64,000 bases of DNA from Chamaecrista fasciculata. Taxonomy: Eukaryota > Streptophyta > Magnoliopsida > Fabales > Fabaceae. The stretch lies in contig QANZ01043441.1 of NCBI GenBank assembly GCA_003254925.1, forward strand, positions 1 to 64,000, written 5' to 3'. Shown here piece after piece: positions 13,094 to 24,500 of this stretch (positions are counted from its first letter, which is position 1; each line of letters starts with the position of its first letter). Below the pieces are notes generated by a model, which made no database searches, was not told where the DNA came from, and saw nothing but the letters and a program-made list of their open reading frames with translations. The translations under genes were made by a program, and so were the position numbers.

Positions 13094-14499
13094 TTCACCA
13101 ATCACCCCTTACTATAATATATATTAATTCGTGCAGTATAAGCCACAAACAAATTAATTCAACTGTATATTACTTCATGTTGTGTCAAATATTTATCCCT
13201 ACTCATGCATGTTCCAATTAATTACGTCCTCAAATAATTTGTTAAAAAATATGGTTGGAACTATGATGTGTGTGGTGTGTGTGTGTGTATGGCATGAGAT
13301 TCCAGATTCCACAGATTTTAATTTGTGTTGTTACTTTTGTTGTTAGTTTTTATCAGTTATGTATACTTTTTGTGTTTGTACATTTTCTGGTTATTAACAT
13401 ATAAAGTGTGATGTGTCACGTGTGTGTGAGTGAGTGAGCCCATATCTCTCTCTCTCTCTCTAGGCTCTTCCTTTCTTTACCTTCTTCCGACCAACAAATA
13501 GTGGGCCCTCACTTCACTTCTTCACTCTAGCTATCACACATTTACAAATTACACCCAATCTCCTATCTCCTATATATAAATATATTTTTTTATTTTTATA
13601 AAAAAATATTAAAAATTAATATAAAATTTGAGGAGATAAAGAGTATTTTCACTTTAATTTTGTAAATATCATTGTACAAAACTCAATAATCTCACGATTA
13701 ATGCTCAAATAATGTCTGTAGAATAATCCTAAGGTATATAAGTATATAACTCACAACTCATCAAAATCACCAATTGTCAAGAATATAATTTACCCTAATT
13801 CTCAAATATTAGGTGTGTTAATACTTAATACCTATTAGATGCCATGTGTGCAGGTGCAGCATGGGTTTTGTTTTATACCTATATACATATATAGAATCAT
13901 AGATAGATAGATAGATATAGATAGATATAGATGTGCTTAATTCACTTCATTTCTGTGTCTGCTTGACGAGCAGTGCTATAATTACCGGTGACAGTTAAAC
14001 TGGGTTCTACGCCTGTGGTTTGGTGGGGCCAGAATTCCCAAGTTGGATGATGAAAACTCACGATATTTTCTGACTATTATATTTATACCGTCACATAATA
14101 ATGTTAATTTACTATCTTTGTCACGAGCCATAAAATAAAATCCTAATAATAAATTAGCCCAAGGCCAAGAGTAAATAAACTAAACAGTGTATTTGTTGTT
14201 GTTTTTTGTTTAAGTTCCGGAGTGTCTGTGTGTGTTTGTGTGTTGTACATGATTTTGAGATCTGAAAGAAACCAAAACACAAAGAAAACAAAACAAAACC
14301 AGGCGAGATATTCATATTGTTGATGATGATGATGGTGGTGGAGGTTCGTTCTTGTTGCTTATGAGATTCTTTGGGATTTCGCTGCATAAATTGTCTGTGT
14401 CTGTGTGCGTCTTTATGAGAAAACTCAGAATCTGCAGCATAAAGCCTTTTTTCATCAAACAAGAAGAGAGAGAGAGACACAGTCTCTGAAGAAATTGGC

Positions 14500-14928
14500 T
14501 TTTATATATATATACAAATATACAACAATATCATCATCATCATCAAACCTGTCTTGTTCCTTCAAACTCTCTCTCGCTCCTCTCTGAATCACCCTTCTTT
14601 TTGGTCTCTCTATACTTTCTAATTATAGCTCTCTTCATCATTCCCTTTCACTCTCTCCTCCTCTTGTTTCTTTTTTTCTCTCTTTCAAGCCTGGCTGGCC
14701 CTGTGTTGTATGTAATTACTCATAAGTCATAACATTTCTGGTGACTGAAAAGAAACTAAGAAAGAAAGAGAAAAAAGAGAGAGAGATAGGTAGCTGGGTT
14801 TATTAATTATCAGATTCTGATTGCTCAACAGAAACAGAGAGGAAAGCAAAAAAAAAAAAAACTTACTTCCTTCCTCCACTGTTTGATCACCACGAAACCA
14901 TACTCTCGTTTTTTCAAGCAACCCAACA
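14500..14928 (+). promoter_or_regulatory. Probable ARF10 5' leader, pyrimidine-rich
   Basis: This stretch is rich in CT repeats (14560-14700) followed by GA-rich sequence (14757-14785) and an A-run (14850-14862). This is typical of plant 5' UTRs. The transcription start cannot be placed. Confidence 0.45.
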
Positions 14929-17488
14929 ATGAAAGAAGCTGAAAAGAGTTTGGATCCACAGTTATGGCACGCTTGCGCCGGCGGGATGGTTCAGATGCCT
15001 CCGGTGAACTCTAAAGTTTTCTACTTTCCTCAAGGCCACGCCGAGCACGCTCACGCCGCCGCCGTGGATTTAGCCTCCGCCTTGTCGAGGATTCCGCCGC
15101 TCATCCTCTGCCGCGTCGCCGCCGTCAAGTTCCTCGCCGACCCAGAAACCGACGAAGTCTTCGCGAAGATCAAGTTGCTTCCTTTGAGAAACTCCGACCT
15201 AGATTACGACGACGGAATCGACGACGGCGCCGGCAATTCCACCCCTGAGAATCCCGAGAAGCCGGCTTCTTTTGCGAAGACGTTAACCCAATCCGACGCC
15301 AACAATGGCGGAGGCTTCTCTGTTCCGAGATACTGCGCCGAGACCATATTCCCGCGTCTCGATTACTCGGCGGAGCCGCCGGTGCAGACGGTGATAGCGA
15401 AGGATGTTCACGGCGAGATTTGGAAATTCCGGCATATTTACAGAGGCACGCCACGTCGGCACTTGCTGACCACAGGGTGGAGCACTTTCGTGAACCAGAA
15501 GAAACTCGTCGCTGGGGACTCTGTTGTGTTTCTCAGAGCCCAAAACGGAGATCTCTGCGTCGGGATTCGCCGCGCGAAACGCGGGATCGGCGCCGGATCG
15601 GAGGCGTTATCCGGGTGGAGCTCCGGCGCCGGAGCTTATGGGGCTTTTAGTATGTTCTTGAGGGAAGAGAACAACAAAGTGATGAGAAATAATAATAGTA
15701 ATAATAACAATTCGAGTATTGGGAGAAACAGAGTGAGGCCTGAATCTGTGATGGAAGCTGTGAGGTTAGCTTCTAATGGTGAGGGGTTTGAGGTTGTTTA
15801 TTACCCACGTGCGAGCACGCCGGAATTTTGTGTGAAAGCTGCGAGTGTGAGAGCAGCCATGAGAATTCAATGGTGTTGTGGGATGAGGTTTAAGATGGCT
15901 TTTGAAACAGAGGATTCTTCTAGAATAAGCTGGTTTATGGGCACCGTGGCTTCTGTTCAAGTCGTTGATCCTATTCGCTGGCCTAATTCCCCATGGCGAC
16001 TTCTTCAGGTCATTTTTATTTCTAGATCTTGCACAAAGTTCCTAACTTTTTTTTGTTATTATTATTTATTGCTCTTGATTGAGATTAGGCATTTTGATTG
16101 ATGTTGCTAGTGTGTGATGGTTTGTTTGCTTAATTAGGTTACATGGGATGAGCCAGATTTGTTACAGAATGTGAAGAGGGTAAGCCCATGGTTAGTTGAA
16201 TTGGTATCTAACAGACCGGTGATTCATCTGGCACCGTTCTCTCCACCCCGGAAGAAGCTCCGGCTGCCACATCAACACCCGGAGTTCCCGGTGGCCGTGG
16301 ACGGTGGTGGTCACTTCGCCACGATACCAAGCTTTCCGGCACTCGGGCCAAGCAGCCCCTTGTGTTGTGTAACCGAGAATGCTCCTGCAGGCATACAGGG
16401 AGCCAGGCATGCTGCTCAATTTGGAATATCTCTATCAGATCTCCACCTTAACAACAAACTGCAATTGGGGCTGCTCTCCAATAACATGATCCACCCTCAC
16501 CATCATCATCATCATCCTGGGATTTCTGACATCATGATGATGAAGCATGACATTAAGAAAAATGAGAGCTTGTCATGCTTGCTCACCATGGGAAACTCCA
16601 ACAAAAACAAGAGCTTGGAGAATAAAACTGATGATGACGATCATGTGAAGACTACAACACATCAGTTTCTTCTCTTTGGTCAACCTATACTTACTGAGGA
16701 GCAACAACAGATAATCTCTGGAAGCTGCACAAGTGGTGATGACATTATTGATAATAATAAGGATAAGAAGGCACCCAATAATAATAAGTGCTTCTTTGGG
16801 GATTCACTATCTTCTACAGCTGAATTCTCATGGCAACTTGGGTTGGATACTGGTCATTGCAAGGTTTTCATGGAGTCAGAAGATGTGGGTCGCACTCTAG
16901 ACTTGTCACGCCTTGGTTCTTATGAAGAACTCTATAGGAGGCTGGCTAATATGTTTGGACTTGAAACATCTGATATGTTGACTCATGTCATGTACCGTGA
17001 TGCCTCTGGTGCTCTTAAACAAACTGGAGAAGAACCCTTCAGGTTATATATATATATATTTAGCTTGTGTTAATTAGTATATTATATTTCAGAATTCAGA
17101 TGCATACATACATACATACTTCTTTCTGAGTTTCTGTAAACTCACATCGTTGTTGTTAATCTGTGATTATTTATGTTGCAGTGAGTTTATGAAAACAGCA
17201 AAAAGATTGACAATTGTGACTGATTCAGCAGCTGGCAGCAGAGATGCTAGAAGGTGAAGCAGAAAATGAGCTCACTCTTGCTATATATATATATACCACT
17301 ATTATCTGCTTGACAAATAGGCTTACATTACATGTCATTTCATAATTGACTTGGTTTATTTTAAACATCTTGTAATGTATGTTAAAATGTGTGGTTTGAT
17401 TTGTAGAGCGTGGATGAGGGGATCTCGAAATGGAGATCATGGATTGGAGGCATCAAACAAGACAGGTTTTCTGAGCATATTTGCCTAA
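14929..17488 (+). CDS. ARF10: Auxin response factor of the ARF10/16 clade (miR160-controlled repressor class)
   Basis: A nuclear protein that binds TGTC auxin-response elements and, in this clade (class C), is generally regarded as a repressor. Exons are 14929-16008, 16138-17042, 17182-17253 and 17407-17488, giving 712 residues. The start is the first ATG of the long frame, giving MKEAEKSLDPQLWHACAGGM, the family N-terminus. The B3 DNA-binding domain spans about residues 115-217 (FAKTLTQSDANNGGGFSVP; RGTPRRHLLTTGW). The auxin-response middle domain is at about 275-385 (EVVYYPRASTPEFCVKA). A His run (HPHHHHHH) is near residue 480. The C-terminal PB1 domain is at about 600-680 (CKVFMESEDVGRTLDLS); its acidic face (YRDASGALKQTGEEPF) is weaker than in activator ARFs, as usual for this clade. 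The last exon ends in KTGFLSIFA, which fits the ARF10 tail and decides the acceptor at 17405-17406. If intron 3 is retained, a TGA at 17255-17257 stops the protein at 686 residues. Confidence 0.95.
16389..16409 (+). promoter_or_regulatory. miR160 target site in ARF10 coding sequence
   Basis: These 21 bases (aggcatacagggagccaggca) are the reverse complement of the conserved plant miR160 except for the first target base, which pairs with the last base of the microRNA. Positions 10-11 opposite the cleavage site pair perfectly. It encodes GIQGARH, the place where the site lies in ARF10/16/17. It predicts post-transcriptional cleavage of this mRNA. Confidence 0.95.
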
Positions 17489-20400
17489 ACACAATGTGGT
17501 AGTGGCATGCATGCATGGATCAGAGATTTATCATCATGTTTTGAGATCTGTCTAACTTGTATGCTTGAATCACAATGTTTGCTTGTATTCTTAGTATGAA
17601 CAGAAACTCAGTATCATCCATCTTAGGCATCTTTCTTTTTCTTTTTTTTTTCAAGTGTTTATGTATCCCAACAAATAATGATGCCTGTATTGTGGTAATA
17701 TTGTTCTATTAACCATGACTTCCTATAATATCACGTATATCCCCTCTTTACTTATAGTTGGTATGATTATGAACTTGATCTCTAACATGGAGATGAGAGT
17801 GACATTAATGTTAATGTCATTTTTGGGTCATTACTGTACTGTTGGATTTATGATCAACGCGGATTCTATTTGATCATCCTTTTGCACATTTAATACTGCT
17901 ATTTAATTTCCAATGTCTATACAATTCTGAATAAAAGTCAAAGAGTGCCTTGGTTTGGCTAATTATTTCTGATAAGAAAGCTTGTAGATGTAGATGTAGA
18001 GTCTTTCCCTCAACGTGCTTGAAATGCAATTTTGAAAATAATAGAAACAAAATCCGTAAAAGGGGTGAGAGAATTGTTTAATCAAGATAGATAAAACATC
18101 ATTGTCAAGGTTTCTCATGAGGTGATAAGGCTTGAAATAGCTGTAGTAAGTGGTATGCTGTTAATTGGAAGGATTCAAAACTTGGACTTTCCATAATCAA
18201 AATAGGACTTGGAAGTTGTTCTCACAATTTGGAGCATGTAAATGAGAATTGGTTGAAATGGGGTATCTATTAATTGATTAAACAAAGAGAATAATGAATT
18301 GGATGAGTGATTTGAGAAAGAAAAGGAAGAATTTGTCTGTATTTAAAGTAGGGTAGAGTGTAGAATAGAGTAGGGTTGTGAGAAAAGGAAGTGAGAGAGA
18401 GAGAGAGAGTGAAAGAGTGGCATTTGCCATTTGAAATCTCTATTCATGGAAAAAGAAACATAGCAATCAAACACCATTATATTTATAGGCATCTATGATC
18501 TATTATATATCTACCTAACACAACATATATATATATAGCAACATTGAACTCTTTGACTTGTGCCTCCAAAGTTTTCCAATCAAACTCATCAAAGTCAGTC
18601 GATGCATTGCTACTTTGGGGTCTAATTCAAAACTTGTTCAACAGCTAATTCATATCATATAAGATATAACAACGCATTATTTAATGCGCGAAAACAAGTC
18701 AGTGCCAGTACTCCCAAGTCCCATCCCTATCACTCACTCACTCACTCCATTATTCATTATTATAATCTCCCAAATTTGCAAAAGTAAAAGCTTCACAATC
18801 TCACTCAAACTAGCTACTCTTTCAACAATATACATACATATATAGTACTAACGTTAATGCTGCCAGCCAATTAGGTTTAGTTAATCATATTAATTAATTA
18901 ATTAAATAAGGGAATTAATTAAACAGAGTGAGTGAGTGAGTACATACAGATGGATGAGGCATATTAGGTTGTGACTTGTGATTTGACTGATTTGTTTCAG
19001 CATTCAGAGGTTGGGATCTGAGAACCCAGAAAACATGAAGTGTTAATTTAATAATTTATTAATTACATATATATTATGTGTAACAGTTTGACGGGGAAGC
19101 TGGGTTTTGGTCTCCAAATAGCTACTTGGGTTTGTGAATGGCATTGTAAAAGAGACAATAATGAGGACAGACAGCTTCATTACCACCATTACAATCCCAA
19201 CAAAACCACCTTAATATCAGTGTTCTTTGTTCACTTCTAAGAACTACCCACACGTGGGAGTGGGACCAAACCATTTTCAAACATCAACAACGTTTTCCTT
19301 CTTACTAAACTACACATGTGATCAGTGAATTAAGGATACATATAAATAGATAATTAGTTAGTTAATTGCACTTATATTCATTTTTACCCCTACCTCTATA
19401 TCTAGTTATATACTAATGGAATGCTGAATTTGATGACACATTAGGTGGGGGTTTTTTCTTTCAAAATGTTTGAAAGACTCACAAGAATATAAGCAACAAG
19501 AAACGGTAGTCAACAACTTTTTCAACTTTACATAAATAGATTAGGTCAATTAAATAAACATACGTGTGTGACTGTTTCTAAAGGAAAATAAATATACTTG
19601 TACATTATATATTGTGTCAACATAGTACATACTACTTATTAGTGAAGTGCATTAAAAAAGAGTACCGAAAGATTTATTTTTTAAAAAATGATGAATTCAC
19701 GTGCAGAGTTGCTATAGTGTCGCCGGTTTGAAGGGCGTGCATTTTAGCCATATTTAATATGTATAAAAAAATAGATTTTGATAATGGGGTTTTGGGGATT
19801 GAAATTGCATTTGGATTTGGATTTGGATTTGATTAGTGTGTGTTGTGGTGTTTGCTTAGCTGATGCTTACGCCTTAATTCAGTACTCAAAATTCAGGTGA
19901 AAGTACATGAGATTGAGATTGACTTGTTATATATATATGCCCAATAATTCATCCCCATTTGTCAATTTTACGTCATGCAACTTAATTGTTCTATGGAATC
20001 GTTGTCAAGGGATCCCAAGACTTAAGACAAGTGAAAATCGAGAGAAAATATTATGAGTGGTTTCAGTTGCATTTGCAGCATTATAACTATGATTTATGAG
20101 TAATTGATGAGATAATAGGAACGAAGGATATCTATATCTATATCTATACTATATTATATGGCTCCACCCCTTTATGGTTGGTCAAAAATAGTGAATTAAA
20201 AAATTAAAAAAGAAAAAATAAATCACCACTCTCTCTTCCCACTCACTCTCCCATATGAGATAATTTCAAATTGGTCCTAAATATTTTATTTATCTTAGAT
20301 GAGTCTTACATATTTGTATAATTTCTCAAATTGGTGCCAAACTTACTCTTTTATCAATATAAAAATTTAATATAATCTTAAACTTTAAATCAATTCAAAT

Positions 20401-20910
20401 ATAACGGGCACGCCAAGCCCCTAGTATCATATATGTACAAGACAAGGATAAAAAGGTAGGTAATGGATATTAATTATTAGAGAATTAATTAATTGGGAGT
20501 CAAATGGTCAAATGAAAATGAAGGAAAATTATTGAAGAGAAACAAGAACAAGAAAACAGGTTCCAATGAATGAGTTGAAAGCTGAGAGTTTTGAAAGAAC
20601 GAATTCCTTTTGGTTTTCATTTCCAAAGCCCTTTTCTTCGGACTTTGCCTTCTCTTTCTTTGCATTGGGATGCCCACACAATGGCATCTTCTTGCTCATT
20701 TCGTCCATTCCATCCTATCACTTTTTTTAATATATATGTATATATATATATATATATCACTTAAGTTAATTACGTATTGGCAAGAGACTACATATGATGA
20801 AGTCTTTCAAATTTCAATATTAGATATGGTATGACAACTAGCTTGCATAGTGAGTATAAAATTGAACCTTATTTCTTTTAGTAATTGCTCAACCCATTAT
20901 TTTAAAGAAT

Positions 20911-21065
20911 AGATCTACTGCAATGGGTTTGCCTGTAATCTTCCTATAATGTGAAAAAAAAAAACATAAAACGTAGTGTTTAAATAAAACAGAAACACCG
21001 CGTTCAATGAAGTTTCTTGTTTCACACTGCAGTAGGACTGTAGGCAAACTCACTGCATTGAATCC
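20911..21065. other. Imperfect hairpin, miRNA-precursor-like or MITE
   Basis: The left arm 20911-20956 (containing gcaatgggtttgcctgtaat) pairs imperfectly with 21020-21065 (containing actgtaggcaaactcactgc). The interior continues the pairing (acgtagtgttt near 20971 with aaacaccgcg near 20993), leaving a loop of about a dozen bases. Weaker pairing extends outwards for another 20 bases or so. The shape is compatible with a MIRNA foldback, but no known conserved miRNA sequence is recognised, and small MITEs look similar. Confidence 0.5.
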
Positions 21066-21144
21066 CTTTTCATCATTTTAATAATCTTATTCTCAAACGT
21101 TAAAAGTACGTCTGCTCTATTTTAACGAAGGCTTTATTATCATT

Positions 21145-21216
21145 CGTGTTTGGCGAGAGTCTAATTACTATACAATTTTTCATGTTTAGCGAGAGTCTAA
21201 TTACTATACAATTTTT
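21145..21216 (+). repeat. Two-copy 36-bp tandem repeat
   Basis: 21145-21180 and 21181-21216 are adjacent direct copies (gcgagagtctaattactata core) differing at only two positions. Confidence 0.9.
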
Positions 21217-24200
21217 CTTATGAAATTTGGTACTCAAAGTTTGATCTCTTTAACTATTTGAGAAGCCTTGGTCCTCCTCTTAATAATCTTCTTTTTTGGA
21301 CTTTTGTGGTGAAGTCTTAATTTTTTTATTTTTTATTTTTTTGTGTTTTCAACACCAAAATGGAACCTTTTTGTGTTTATCATATAAAGGATTAACTTTT
21401 TTTTGTTAAACTTCATTTGACCATATTGTTCCATTTTTTCACTTTTAATCAAAACATCAAATTAAATACTCTCCTCCGATCCATTAACAAGTCACACAAT
21501 AATTGTTAATCGTTGTCGAGCTAGCATCTTATATGGTGAGTCTTCATGATAATAATAAGAGTAAAAGTTTTGGATTTTGGTTTTTGGTTGACATTTTAAT
21601 GGAAGTTGCTTTCTTATAGAGTTATAGACTGATATAGCTAGAGAGTTAAATTAGACAATAGTAAATAGTTTGAAGTTTGAAGAAAAAGTGAGTTAAGCAG
21701 AAACGACAGAGATATGGTGAGATTGGCCTGCAGGCCCCACCATTAACGCGTGCGGTGGACCCCACATCCTTTTACCATTTTTTCTTAATTAAAAGAAATA
21801 TATATGATTTATAGTTTTATAGTTTTATGCTATCGTATGAGGTCATGAGGATATATTTTTGGCGTACAGACTACAGAATATAATACAGATAATTTGATGC
21901 TTACAAGATTTTAAATCCATTTCCAAGTTCACATGTCGTATTGATTTTTATTATTTGACGTGTAATTTTGATTTTTTTTATTTTTAGAATAAATTGCAAT
22001 ATAATCTAGTTAATAAGTTTTTCCCCCCTTAATCTCCTGTCTCAAAAAGGAATTATTGTTTATATCTTTTCTTAGAAGTTAAGATTAAAACCATATGCCA
22101 CGTTTTTCAAAGTGTAATTTGACTTCATCTATTGACAAAATAACAAATATTTTTTTTGGTATAAAAAATAACAAATAATTTTAAATTTGTTACATGGAGA
22201 CTTGATAGGATAGAGATATGATCATTTTCACTTGTTTAACCATGAAATAAACAGCTCATTTTTAAGGTTCAATTTGACCTTGTTCACTGAATGCGTCACT
22301 GAATGCTCTAATTAAATAGAAAAATAACTCGCCAAAACAACCTATAATTCTGAATTAATCACTTTCGAACTTGAAACAAAAAAAACATAATCACATTCTA
22401 TCGTTTGGAACTAAACGTGAACATTCATGAAAATATAGAAGACTACTTTGAAAAAAGAAAAAGATATAAGACCAAAGTGAAATATAACCCATAGGTAAAG
22501 GGCCAAGATGAAGTTTTAACCAACATTTTGTGTCGCCATTATTAGATGGAATAAAGGCATCATGGTTTAGCACGTTGTCTTTAATGTCATAATTATATTG
22601 AATAATAAATGTTTTGTGGATCAATGAATGTGTGATATATAAAGAAATGAGAGCCACATTATGGATTCATATAATTATGAAAGAGTATCATGAAATGTAG
22701 ACACAATAATCCCTGCCGGAACTCTGCCATGCAGCTCCACCTAAGACATCAAATCAAGCAGTGATAAAAAAGATGTGGTGATTACTGATAGTTTAAAATG
22801 TTTAATTAGCAAGTCCAAAGGATTATGGTGAGGATTAGCATCTTTTTAAACATTTTAATTACATATCAAGAAGGGGATTAAGTGATGATTAGCAGTTAAT
22901 AAAGCGCACAACAAAGTGCAGACAAAGATTTATTAACGGGTGCTCTGCAAATTATGACTCGCATTGATCATAGATGATAATGGGAATTATGGAAGTTGTG
23001 TTAGTCAAATGCCTCGTTATTATGAATTGGAAGGATTTGTATTTATGGCGAATCCAAATGGTCAAGGCTACACATAATGCAATTTTGAATTTCAGGAACA
23101 CTTGATGGGTGATTTGGGTACAGTTTTAAATCTTGGTGAGGATTTCGTGTCAATCACTAAAACTATATATAGACTAAATGAGAATTTAGTCAAGCTTCCA
23201 TTCTAATTCTGTCATAGGATTTTAATTTGTGTTTTAATACCAAAATATCATTTCAATTCAAAATAACTGTGGAACTTTTTAAGAAAAGGTCTAATATTAC
23301 CATTAATTTTATTCACAGAAGTGTATGATTATTGATTTATGTATTATAAGACGAACGAGGCAGTGTCATATAGAAGAGGTATTTATTCATTTCAAAAGTT
23401 CGGTCCTAAGCTAAGATGCATAATTTATTAATTTTATACACGAAGGTATGACATAAAATTATGAGTATATATATGATTTTTTTAGAGTTATTGCAGTTTT
23501 TGAAAAAAAAAAAAGTATATTGTATTTATAAAATTTTTTATTAAAAGACTTTTAATCAAATCATATATTATTTTTTTGTCAAGATATTATAAAATAACAA
23601 TACTTTTGAAGGGAATTGAAGAGCAACAAATTAGAAAAATGTAAGAGACTTGAGTAGAATTTCAGTTTATAATCATGTTTAGAATCATGTTATTAAGCTT
23701 TATGAAAAAAATTTATGAGCTTTTTTAAATACTTTTAAGAAAAATTAGAAATTGACTTACGAAGAAGTATCTGTTTAATTTTTTTTCAGCACATCTGGAA
23801 GCAGAAACAATTCAAACACTTTTATTTTCAAGCAGAAATACTTTTTTTAAAGCAGAAAGGTTTAGAAAACCCATCAGGGAGTGTGTGGACTTGTCATATT
23901 CTGGTTCTTAACAGATAAGGCTTTTCATAGTAGTTTCAAGTATTTTTAAATTAAAACTGGGCCAACGTATCAAATTTTCTACTTTTATATTCTGACGAAG
24001 ATATGTATATACTTCCTAATCAATAGCCTAATCAAGGACCTATTTAGTTCTTCGGTACACTTTATTCTACAGAATAATTATATGTGTACAGATATCTAAG
24101 CTTCTCCTTTTATAGTAGTTCACGTAAAATTAGTCATCTTTCAAATGACCCTGAATTCTGAAACCAAATGAAACAGATGCATCAATGGCAAAAACCAAGA

Positions 24201-24379
24201 TACCATGTGTAATCAGTAGAGTCCAGAAAGCATTGTCATATCATAACAAGATCCAATGTTCTAAAACAGAATTGGACCATCATGCAGACTGTTTACACAG
24301 TAACTAATCCATTTGTGAGTGACATCTAAGTATGTATCTCAGAAATTGACTCCATCTAAAGCTTAATATATACATTTTA

Positions 24380-24500
24380 CCCCAAAAAGAATGTTATTAT
24401 TACATGGAGGACATTGGAAGCTAAGCCGCCAAGGAAACCAGGAAACTGCAATAATCAACCTCTCACTAGGTACAAGCAAACTTACACCCTCCCATTCAAC
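24380..24500 (-). other. Possible non-coding 3' UTR exon of UBL5
   Basis: On the minus strand a good acceptor (tgtgttcacag) ends at 24501 and is followed by more balanced sequence (gttgaatgggagggtgtaag) unlike the AT-rich surroundings. A plausible donor (ctc/gtatga) lies just after the UBL5 stop, near 26918. Together they suggest a 3' UTR intron of about 2.4 kb. There is no coding content to confirm it. Confidence 0.3.

Larger units (their letters stand above)
7301..14500. other. Gene-free AT-rich intergenic region with microsatellites
   Basis: No open frame shows family features, and the short frames are AT- or repeat-derived. The region holds many TA runs (for example 8623-8641, 9414-9430, 10861-10878, 12495-12513, 12630-12644, 12690-12704), a pyrimidine-rich TATTCC tract, a CATA array and a CT run (13447-13461). 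The last kilobases may contain the ARF10 promoter. A small imperfect inverted repeat lies at about 8528-8584. Confidence 0.5.
17489..24379. other. ARF10 3' UTR and intergenic region without coding genes
   Basis: The first few hundred bases are probably the ARF10 3' UTR. Beyond that I see no protein-family-like frame. It contains GA (18394-18410), TTGGAT and TA microsatellites, fragments of the GGTCCTAAAT-type transposon arms (about 20255-20390 and 22100-22400), a hairpin near 21 kb and a 36-bp tandem repeat. Confidence 0.45.

Noticed and set aside
15170..15650. Several frames opposite or shifted over ARF10 exon 1
   Set aside because: Shadows of the GC-rich B3-domain exon.
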